A DNA stretch of 11,257 bases from Anaerolineae bacterium (GTDB lineage Bacteria > Chloroflexota > Anaerolineae > B4-G1). Positions 1 to 5,659 of the stretch are shown here, one piece after another (the stretch's first letter is position 1; each line of letters opens with the position of its first letter). The position numbers and the translations under genes are program-made. The stretch lies in contig JAUWOI010000094.1 in the NCBI GenBank assembly GCA_030612185.1, forward strand, positions 1 to 11,257, given 5' to 3'. Below the pieces are notes generated by a model. That model had not been told where the DNA came from and made no database searches. It was given only the letters and a program-made list of their open reading frames with translations.

Positions 1-43
1 CAGGTCGGTGTAGAATTCAGCACCAAGCGGGCGGTCAAGACAA

Positions 44-638
44 ATGATATTTGTTCATTGTGCAATGTACCACGACTGGTTCTTCAGCCCCCAGGAACTG
101 CACGGTTGTGCCCCTCGTGAACTGATCTGGGCCGAGCAAAAGGGAGAGCCCAACCCCATCCATGCCGACCGCCTGGCCGAGTTCTTCGACGACGACTGCC
201 CCATCTGCCAGGCTATGCACCAGGAGGTCAAAGCGGCTATTGGGGCTGGCGAGGAGCACGGCTGGCATTGGCACCACGACGACGGCGGCTGTCCACTGAT
301 CTCCATCTATGACCCCGAGGGCTGGGACGAGCGCTGGGCCGAGGAAGACGCTGCTGGCCCAAATCAAAGCCTTCCCCTACCAGAACGTGGCCCTCGACTG
401 GCTGAGCCAGCCGGAGCAGAACGTCGCGATGACTATCCAGGCTATGGAGCAGGTGATTCCAGCAGACGACGAGGACGAGATGACCCGTTTCCGCCATCAC
501 CGCGACTTCATTTTCGCCCTGGCCCGGGTGGTACATCCGGGAGCGCGTCTCTGGCTCCAGGGTTGGCTCGACGCGGTGGCTCACGGTGCTTTTGCCCACA
601 CTAGTGGAGGTGGAGAGGAGGTGGACAGTGTCTTCTGA
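44..638 (+). pseudogene. Hypothetical protein, interrupted by a frameshift
   Basis: I do not recognise the family. The first part is read from the ATG at 44 and contains WFFSPQELHG, PRELIWAEQKGEPNPI, a DDDCPIC motif, a HWHHDDGGCP stretch and DPEGWDERWAEE, which reads like real protein. After about base 345 this frame turns into Pro/Arg/Gly-rich nonsense. The frame one base further on continues sensibly from about base 346 (TLLAQIKAFPYQNVALDWL, then a helical acidic segment and HPGARLWLQGW) and stops with TGA at 636-638. Joined, the product would be about 197 residues. The paired Cys and His residues hint at metal binding, but this is only a guess. The start is uncertain: no strong ribosome binding site precedes 44, ATG 65 is possible, and frame 1 is open from base 1 to 120, so an upstream part could be missing. 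It is convergent to kamA. It could be a true pseudogene or a sequencing or assembly error. Confidence 0.55.
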
Positions 639-708
639 ACCCACGCGCGTTGCGCAGGACGAGACGAAGCCCATAAAGAATCTAAAATCTAAACCCAGGA
701 GGTACAAA

Positions 709-849
709 GTGAGTCGTAAGCGTTCAGAGGAGTGGGGAAAACGCTCCACAAGACCTCCGAGGTTTACAAAGCAGTGCTCTTTTGGCAACTCTGAATGGCA
801 CATCACTCACTTTCCAGGCCAAACCACGACCAAAACCTCGGAGGTCTGA
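709..849 (+). CDS. Possible 46-residue small ORF with a strong ribosome binding site
   Basis: A full AGGAGGT Shine-Dalgarno match (697-703) lies 5 bases before a GTG at 709, which opens a 46-codon frame ending in TGA at 847-849. The peptide would begin MSRKRSEEWGKRS and is basic and polar, with no membrane segment and no family I recognise. The ORF lies almost wholly inside the compound inverted repeat described separately, so the good start context may be a coincidence or may be carried by the repeat element. Treat it as a candidate only. Confidence 0.15.
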   Translation: MSRKRSEEWGKRSTRPPRFTKQCSFGNSEWHITHFPGQTTTKTSEV

Positions 850-858
850 ACGCTTACG
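715..858. repeat. Compound inverted repeat in the convergent gap (MITE-like or terminator-like)
   Basis: Two perfect inverted repeats are nested. The outer arms are cgtaagcgttcag (715-727) and ctgaacgcttacg (846-858), 13 bp each. The inner arms are agacctccgaggttt (751-765) and aaacctcggaggtct (833-847), 15 bp each. On the right the arms are contiguous, sharing 2 bases. On the left they are separated by a 23-base segment containing its own hairpin (gtgggg 732-737 region, aaaacg loop, ctccac 744-749 region). A further 9-bp pair, aaagtgagt (706-714) and actcacttt (805-813), is also present. Each inner arm is itself almost palindromic (ACCTC-N-GAGGT). The element lies between the hypothetical gene on the plus strand and the kamA stop, so it could fold in transcripts from either side. 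I see no clear U-run typical of an intrinsic terminator. Confidence 0.75.
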
Positions 859-866
859 TTTGTTGT

Positions 867-2153
867 TCACTGCTCATTGTTTTTGCTTCTCTTGTGTCGG
901 GCAAGGTTAGCCGGCTCCAGGCTGTCCATGTCACCGCTGAAGATACTGGCAAGGCCAACACCAGGGTCGAGGCCACGCTGCTTTCGATCTTCACATATAT
1001 GGCATTCCTCCGGGCAACCGCCGAAACCCGTATCATCGGGTTCTACGTATTTGGAGATCACCCCTTCGTAGTTCCTGAAGATCACCGTGCGCTCGCTTCT
1101 GCTCAACACGTAGCAGGGGTTAACAGGGGTCTTGCCGCCTCCCCCGGGAACGTCCACAATGAATTGAGGCACGGCAAAGCCAGAGGTGTGCCCCCGCAGA
1201 TGTTCGATGATCTCTATCCCCTTACCGATAGAGGTGCGGAAATGGGCAATTCCCCGAGACAGGTCGCACTGGTAAAGGTAGTAAGGCCGGACGCGGTTCT
1301 GCACCAACCGCTGGACCAGTTCCTTCATAATGTAGGGGCAGTCGTTGACCCCTTTCAACAGCACGCTCTGGTTGCCCAAAACGAAGCCAGCATCGGCCAG
1401 CCTAGCCAAAGCCTGCCGGGACTCTGGTGTGAGCTCCTTGGGGTGATCAAAGTGGGTGTTGAGCCAAACTGGTTGGTACTTCTTCATCATCTCCAACAGA
1501 TTGTCGGTGATCCGCTGAGGCAGCACCACCGGTACGTTAGAGCCGTAGCGAACGATCTCGACGTGGGGGATCTCGTGGAGTTTGGCCACAATATATTCCA
1601 GCCTGTCGGTTGACAGGGTCAGTGGATCGCCACCGCTCAGAAGTACATCGCGCACCTCCTTAGTGCTTCGCACGTAAGCAAGCATCTCGTCAATCTCCGT
1701 TTGCGGGAGCGGACTATCCGTCTCCCCGGCCATTCGCCGCCGGGTGCAGTGGCGGCAGTACATGGCGCACTGATCCGTGACCAAAAACAGCACCCGGTCT
1801 GGGTAGCGGTGGGTCAGCCCTGGCGCGGGCGAGTCCGCGTCCTCGTGCAAGGGATCAACCATATCCTCGGGACTGATATTCGTTTCGAGGGTCGTGGGTA
1901 CAGCCCGCATCCTGATCGGGCAGGCGGGATCGTCAGGGGCCATCAGGCTGGAGTAGTAGGGCGTAATCGCCATCCGCAGAGTGTTCAGTGACTTTTCGAT
2001 GACCTCCTTTTCCTCGTCTGTGAGGTTGATCACCTGGCTCAGATCATCAACTGTCGTGATCCTGTTGGCGATCTGCCAGTGCCAGTTGTTCCACTGTTCC
2101 TCTTCCACGTCCCTCCACAGGGAAACACTCCGATAGGATACTCTTTCCGTCAT
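867..2153 (-). CDS. kamA: L-lysine 2,3-aminomutase
   Basis: Radical SAM, PLP-dependent enzyme that converts L-lysine to L-beta-lysine in the cytoplasm. It has 428 residues, close to the 416 of the clostridial enzyme. The iron-sulfur/SAM motif CAMYCRHC has C129, C133 and C136, and GGDPL (174-178) follows. The PLP lysine is K341 in VPGGGGKTPV. The two Asp residues that bind the side-chain amino group of lysine in the clostridial structure (D293 and D330) correspond to D297 (YQCDLS) and D334 (IVDVPGGGG), so lysine is the expected substrate. C272 with C380, C384 and C387 matches the Cys set that binds zinc between subunits in that enzyme. The start is supported by a purine-rich GAGAGG 8 bases upstream. 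It is last in the lrp-LKR-SDH-kamA operon, 23 bp after SDH. No beta-lysine acetyltransferase (ablB) or 5,6-aminomutase gene is in the window, so the fate of beta-lysine is not shown. Confidence 0.94.
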   Translation of the reverse strand: MTERVSYRSVSLWRDVEEEQWNNWHWQIANRITTVDDLSQVINLTDEEKEVIEKSLNTLRMAITPYYSSLMAPDDPACPIRMRAVPTTLETNISPEDMVDPLHEDADSPAPGLTHRYPDRVLFLVTDQCAMYCRHCTRRRMAGETDSPLPQTEIDEMLAYVRSTKEVRDVLLSGGDPLTLSTDRLEYIVAKLHEIPHVEIVRYGSNVPVVLPQRITDNLLEMMKKYQPVWLNTHFDHPKELTPESRQALARLADAGFVLGNQSVLLKGVNDCPYIMKELVQRLVQNRVRPYYLYQCDLSRGIAHFRTSIGKGIEIIEHLRGHTSGFAVPQFIVDVPGGGGKTPVNPCYVLSRSERTVIFRNYEGVISKYVEPDDTGFGGCPEECHICEDRKQRGLDPGVGLASIFSGDMDSLEPANLARHKRSKNNEQ

Positions 2154-2176
2154 ATTAATAGCCTCTCTTTCTCATC

Positions 2177-3502
2177 TCAAAGTGCTTCCCATTTCTCGGT
2201 GAGGCGTATGTCTAGCTGCTCCAACTCTTCCAGCACAGGTTCGTAGATCCCGGGAACCACAGGCGTTTGCACGCCAGTCAGATTGACCTTGCCCTCCAGG
2301 ATCACCCTGACGCCGATAGCCGCCGGCAGGCCGACTGTCCGGGACATGGAAGTATCGCCGTGGGGAATCCCAAAGTCAACCATTGTGGCTATGATCTTTT
2401 CCTTGCGACTGGGGTATTCAGCGATGAACTCGTGCTGCAAGATGAGCATATCCCGTTCGCCCTCCTCGTACTGCATCTTCTCCAGCATGTGAGCGGTCAG
2501 GATGTCTACCGGGGCGGCCTTTTCCAGGGGCAGTGGATCGTCGCTCAGAAGGCCCAGCCACTCCAAGTTGTTCATCACCAGCGAATCTTGCTCAACATCC
2601 AAATAGGCAGCCAGGTCTTCCTTGAGGTCGCCGCTGCTGCCGGCGAGATTGGCCGTGAATTGGGCGAAGGTCAGCCCGGCAAGGTTGTCCCATTCCTCTT
2701 CGTCCAGCAGGCCCAGGTCCGCAATCTTTCGCAGCGTCTGGCACCATCCCACGTTGCGCAAGGTGCCTCGGAACATGCTCTTGGTCGAGGTGATGCCGTA
2801 GGTCTCCATGTAGGGGAGGCTATCTCGGTTAGGGTAGCCCTCGAAATCTATCACTTCCCCCTCCACCTCCACGGGCACAGTCCAGTAGTCGTCGAACAGT
2901 TCCTCGCCAGGGACGAACACTTCCTCGCCATCCCTCAGATAGTGGGCCGAGTTCTTACTCGCCAGGAGCACCCCTCTGGGGCTCCAGGAAAACTTGTAGC
3001 CAAAGGGATTGGTGTTAGCCTCCGGCGCTGGCAACCCGCCGCACCAGGAGGTGAAACTGGTGATCTCCCCGCCGTTCTTCTGAACGTGGTGGATGATCTT
3101 CATGGCAGCCATGTGATCAATGCCGGGATCCACGCCGATTTCGTTCAGCAGGATGACGCCCGCTTCTTTCGCTGCCCCGTCCAATTGAGCCATCTGCTCC
3201 TGGACGTAGGACGTGGTGACCATGTGTTTGCGGTGTTTGATGCACAACCTGGCAACAGTGGGATGATAGACATAGGGCAAGAGGCTAACGGCCAGGTCTG
3301 CCTGGCGGATCAAGTCCTCCAGGGCTGTTTTGTCGGTCACGTCCAGTTGGCGGGCTTCCCCTTTAGGATGGCCCCTGATAATATCCTGGGCCTTGCTGAG
3401 GGTGCGGCTGGCCACAGTGACGTGGAAATCCGGCTGGTCCAGCAAATACCGGGTGTGGGCGCCTGCCACCATGCCAGCGCCGAGAACGAGAATCTTTTTC
3501 AT
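2177..3502 (-). CDS. Saccharopine dehydrogenase (glutamate-forming), AASS C-terminal-domain type
   Basis: Oxidises saccharopine to L-glutamate and 2-aminoadipate 6-semialdehyde, the second step of lysine breakdown by the saccharopine route. The 441 residues open with a Rossmann dinucleotide site, LGAGMVAG (7-14). Next come LLPYVYHPTVA (74-84), EIGVDPGIDHMAAM (121-134), CGGLPAPE (154-161), GYKFSWSPRGVL (168-179), EGYPNRDS (221-228) and RGTLRN (245-250). These blocks match the SDH half of animal LKR/SDH (AASS) and yeast Lys9 in order. The start ATG has AAGGAGAT 10 bases upstream. That binding site lies inside a 16-bp tandem repeat in the spacer after LKR. It stands between LKR and kamA with gaps of 44 and 23 bp, so the genes are probably co-transcribed. 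NAD versus NADP use cannot be settled by eye. Confidence 0.93.
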   Translation of the reverse strand: MKKILVLGAGMVAGAHTRYLLDQPDFHVTVASRTLSKAQDIIRGHPKGEARQLDVTDKTALEDLIRQADLAVSLLPYVYHPTVARLCIKHRKHMVTTSYVQEQMAQLDGAAKEAGVILLNEIGVDPGIDHMAAMKIIHHVQKNGGEITSFTSWCGGLPAPEANTNPFGYKFSWSPRGVLLASKNSAHYLRDGEEVFVPGEELFDDYWTVPVEVEGEVIDFEGYPNRDSLPYMETYGITSTKSMFRGTLRNVGWCQTLRKIADLGLLDEEEWDNLAGLTFAQFTANLAGSSGDLKEDLAAYLDVEQDSLVMNNLEWLGLLSDDPLPLEKAAPVDILTAHMLEKMQYEEGERDMLILQHEFIAEYPSRKEKIIATMVDFGIPHGDTSMSRTVGLPAAIGVRVILEGKVNLTGVQTPVVPGIYEPVLEELEQLDIRLTEKWEAL

Positions 3503-3546
3503 AGTTACTCTTATCTCCTTGTATGTTTATCTACTTGTATCCTTAC
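3503..3546. repeat. 16-bp tandem repeat in the LKR-SDH spacer
   Basis: Two adjacent 16-base units, atctccttgtatgttt (3513-3528) and atctacttgtatcctt (3529-3544), differ at three positions. A partial third copy starts at 3545. The first unit, read on the minus strand, supplies the AAGGAGAT ribosome binding site of the saccharopine dehydrogenase gene, so variation in repeat number could alter the distance between the two cistrons. Confidence 0.6.
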
Positions 3547-4860
3547 CTACTCCCCAATGAACTCCTCAATATACCGGTAGTCCGGCGTCAGTTCCCCCTG
3601 GTAAGCGATGACAGCCCTTTTGATCTCCAGCGGAAGGCCCAGTCGCTCGAAGGGCACCGAATAGTCGGCCCTAGCGATGGCCGGGATGTACTCTTGGAGC
3701 ACACCGCTGAAATAAACCGAAGCGTCCCGCGGCAACTCGCTGGGCAGGATGTCCACCGCCATCACCACCGGCCCTTCTCCCTCGTAGCCGTCCGTCGCTT
3801 CGCCAGTGAAGGGGTTGTAGACAAAGACGGCTTCGTCCGCTTCGGTGCAGTGGACGGTGCACTCAATGGCCCCTTCGAGGTCGCAACTGATGTCGCCAAT
3901 GACACGCAGACGAGGCTTGCCCGCGCCGTACAGTCGCTTGAGATATTCCTTAGTGACAAGTCTGGGGTATTTCTCCTCCCAGTAGATACAGTTCACGATC
4001 ATCGTCAGATAGGGCACGTAACTCTCGAACTTGCCTTGATATTTCTCTGGGTGATCGTAGAACTCTTGCAGGTCAAAGCGACCCTCAGGTGAGATGGGAT
4101 CCACCGTATGTTCTTCCTTGAAGACCACCTTGTAAATGACGTTTGCGTTGTGGTCTGATCTTTCAGCCAGGGAGGCGACCTCTTTGGGTTCTATCTCCTC
4201 AATGGGCAGGAGATTGAGGATCTCCCAGACCCCGCGGGCGACGTTTCCATACCCGGCGATGCCAAAGATCAAGGGGGCCATCGAATCAGGCAGGCCTTTG
4301 GCTTTGATCTCCTCGCCAACTTTGGAAACGGCCTCCTTGCACTCCGCCAGACCGTCGTACTGGTACGTGTGGCGCAGCGCGCTAAAGGGATTGAGAATCC
4401 CTTCCCAGTCCAACCGTTTTCCCAACGCCCATAGGGACTCGACCATCCCGGCGATACCGGCATGTCTCCCAAAGAAGATCAGCCGCCGCCCTTTTTCGTC
4501 GGTGACCTTCTCGTAGTCAATCAGCGTACACCCCAACTCCAACATCCTTCTGAGCATAGGCATGTTGTGGGGTTGCCCCTTGATGGTATGGGAGAAAAAG
4601 ACGTAGGTCTTTCCCGGTTCGAAAGAGTCCAGCGGTATCTCTTTCACGGCGAAGGTGACGGGGCAGGATGAGAGGTCCTCCTGCACTGTAACGCCCGCCT
4701 GGGTGAACTCTTCTTCCGAAAAGACGCGGATGGGGGAAGGTTGCACCACGACTTCGACACCGTGTTCCTCTTTGAGTCTCCTGGCATCTTTGGGAGTCAC
4801 CGGAACGCGGCGTTCCCAACGGCTCTTGTCCTCGCGACGAACTCCGATACACACGTTCAT
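3547..4860 (-). CDS. Lysine-ketoglutarate reductase (saccharopine-forming), AASS N-terminal-domain type
   Basis: Condenses L-lysine with 2-oxoglutarate and reduces the product to saccharopine, the first step of lysine degradation by this route. The 437 residues align along their length, from memory, with the LKR half of animal AASS: VRREDKSRWERRVP (7-20), VFFSHTIKGQPHNM (87-100), LIDYEKVTDEKGRR (113-126), a Rossmann-type FGIAGYGNVARG (199-210), NCIYWEEKYPRLVT (290-303), GDISCDLEGAIE (322-333) and the ending TPDYRYIEEF. K73 and H91 plausibly correspond to the catalytic Lys and His of yeast Lys1. The same fold includes alanine dehydrogenase, but the GDISCD and SHTIKGQ blocks favour LKR. A GAGGAGG site lies 7 bases before the ATG. 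The gene starts 26 bp after the lrp stop and precedes SDH. LKR and SDH therefore occur as separate genes in the order seen in the fused eukaryotic protein. Confidence 0.93.
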   Translation of the reverse strand: MNVCIGVRREDKSRWERRVPVTPKDARRLKEEHGVEVVVQPSPIRVFSEEEFTQAGVTVQEDLSSCPVTFAVKEIPLDSFEPGKTYVFFSHTIKGQPHNMPMLRRMLELGCTLIDYEKVTDEKGRRLIFFGRHAGIAGMVESLWALGKRLDWEGILNPFSALRHTYQYDGLAECKEAVSKVGEEIKAKGLPDSMAPLIFGIAGYGNVARGVWEILNLLPIEEIEPKEVASLAERSDHNANVIYKVVFKEEHTVDPISPEGRFDLQEFYDHPEKYQGKFESYVPYLTMIVNCIYWEEKYPRLVTKEYLKRLYGAGKPRLRVIGDISCDLEGAIECTVHCTEADEAVFVYNPFTGEATDGYEGEGPVVMAVDILPSELPRDASVYFSGVLQEYIPAIARADYSVPFERLGLPLEIKRAVIAYQGELTPDYRYIEEFIGE

Positions 4861-4886
4861 GTCCTATCCTCCTCAATGTGGTAAAG

Positions 4887-5345
4887 TCAGATTTCCAACC
4901 CCAGGGCTGGCGACCAACGATAGGCCAACTTGTAACTGCGGGCGATCACCAGCGTCTCCGTGGAACGGACACCGGGTAGCGAGTGTACCTGTTGCGTGAT
5001 GAAGTCGGTGAGGTGGGGCAGGTCACGACAGAAGACTTCAATGAACAAGTCAAAACGGCCCAGGGTCATAACCAGGTAACTCACCTCTGAGAGGTCGGCA
5101 ATCGTTCTGGCGACCTGATCTACCGTGCCGGGCTCGACCGATACGCCGATGATCGCCGGGGCCTGAAAGCCGAGCGCGTAAGGGTCCACGACTCCCACGC
5201 TGCAGATGATCCCTTCCTTGACGAGGTTGTTGTAGCGGCTGCGGATGGTCGTTTCTGATACGCTAGCCTGCTTAGCAATGTGGGTGAAGGGAGTACGTCC
5301 GTCTTCTTGCAGAGTCTGAAGGATAAGTCTATCTAATTCATCCAT
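4887..5345 (-). CDS. Lrp/AsnC-family transcriptional regulator
   Basis: A 152-residue DNA-binding regulator of the feast/famine type, which normally responds to an amino acid. The N-terminus MDELDRLILQTLQEDGR is typical. The helix-turn-helix spans about residues 16-46 (FTHIAKQASVSETTIRSR), and the AsnC ligand-binding/oligomerisation domain about 64-137 (IIGVSV to VIARSYKL). I chose the ATG at 5345, which gives the usual family N-terminus and has a GGGTGG stretch shortly upstream. A GTG at 5354 is in frame and would add three residues. It is the first gene of the lysine operon, so lysine, saccharopine-pathway metabolites or beta-lysine are the obvious candidate ligands. This is inference from position. 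Many Lrp-like regulators control themselves and the adjacent operon. Confidence 0.92.
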   Translation of the reverse strand: MDELDRLILQTLQEDGRTPFTHIAKQASVSETTIRSRYNNLVKEGIICSVGVVDPYALGFQAPAIIGVSVEPGTVDQVARTIADLSEVSYLVMTLGRFDLFIEVFCRDLPHLTDFITQQVHSLPGVRSTETLVIARSYKLAYRWSPALGLEI

Positions 5346-5358
5346 GATGCCCACCCGT

Positions 5359-5433
5359 ATGCAATCAGTTTGAACTTCGATGCATTTACATTACTATAGC
5401 ACGGAATTCAGTTTTTGGCAAGCATAATGCATT
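5359..5433. promoter_or_regulatory. Possible Lrp-type operator motifs around the promoter
   Basis: Three similar heptamers flank the promoter: atgcaat at 5359, atgcatt at 5380 and atgcatt at 5427, the last within the perfect palindrome aatgcatt (5426-5433). The first two are 21 bases apart, two helical turns, and lie downstream of the -10 box. The third lies just upstream of the -35 box. Their placement suits an autoregulating Lrp-like protein, but no binding consensus is known to me for this regulator. Confidence 0.3.
5393..5421 (-). promoter_or_regulatory. Sigma70-like promoter for the lrp-LKR-SDH-kamA operon
   Basis: On the minus strand TTGCCA (5416-5421) and TATAGT (5393-5398) are separated by exactly 17 bases. 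Each box differs from consensus at one base. A transcript would begin near 5385, about 40 bases before the lrp start codon, and would read into the four closely packed genes. This is the best promoter match I noticed in the window. Confidence 0.6.
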
Positions 5434-5500
5434 GCTTTTCCCACATAGCCCCTCATTCTTTCAGGTGAGCGGGCAGAGTTTCCGATCATTGTGCTCCTGG

Positions 5501-5537
5501 CGGACGACTCGTATGGCAGCGTCGGATGAGTCGTCCG
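5501..5537. repeat. 10-bp inverted repeat with 17-base loop
   Basis: The arms cggacgactc (5501-5510) and gagtcgtccg (5528-5537) pair perfectly around 17 bases. The element is about 120 bases downstream of the amidohydrolase stop. No run of U follows on either strand, so it is not a classical intrinsic terminator. It could be a protein-binding site, a processing stem or part of a dispersed repeat. Confidence 0.55.
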
Positions 5538-5559
5538 GCGCGCGGGCGAAGAGAGTTTC

Positions 5560-5589
5560 ATCTGCAGAGATCTGCGTGAATCTGCGTCC
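5560..5589. repeat. Three direct repeats of a 10-base unit
   Basis: The word atctgc recurs at exactly 10-base intervals (5560, 5570, 5580). The second and third copies extend to atctgcgt. It lies in the gene-free gap. The pattern resembles low-complexity intergenic repeats I recall from environmental genomes, and no function is suggested. Confidence 0.5.
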
Positions 5590-5659
5590 TGGCTAACTGG
5601 GGGAAGGTATCGGCATGGGAGAAGAGAATTTCAGCCGTACATTCGCTGGCCACTAACCG

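Larger units (their letters stand above)
5346..5659. other. Gene-free gap between the two gene blocks
   Basis: This stretch lies between the amidohydrolase stop and the lrp start and I see no convincing gene in it. The part nearest lrp (to about 5440) is AT-richer and holds the promoter and possible regulator sites listed separately. The distal part holds a 10-bp inverted repeat (5501-5537) and three 10-base direct repeats (5560-5589). No U-tract terminator was found after the amidohydrolase gene. Confidence 0.7.

Noticed and set aside
237..806. 189-codon open frame on the minus strand
   Set aside because: It runs across the plus-strand hypothetical gene and the inverted repeat, is Arg/Ser/Pro-rich without motifs, and has less protein-like character than the plus-strand frames.
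795..1613. 272-codon open frame on the plus strand
   Set aside because: It overlaps kamA in antisense and its translation shows no recognisable domain.
2267..3580. Long open frame (437 codons) on the plus strand
   Set aside because: It is antisense to the saccharopine dehydrogenase gene, its translation has no family motifs, and it arises from codon bias in the real gene.
5501..5537. Intrinsic terminator for the amidohydrolase gene
   Set aside because: The stem is good, but no U-run follows on the minus strand and the loop is long.
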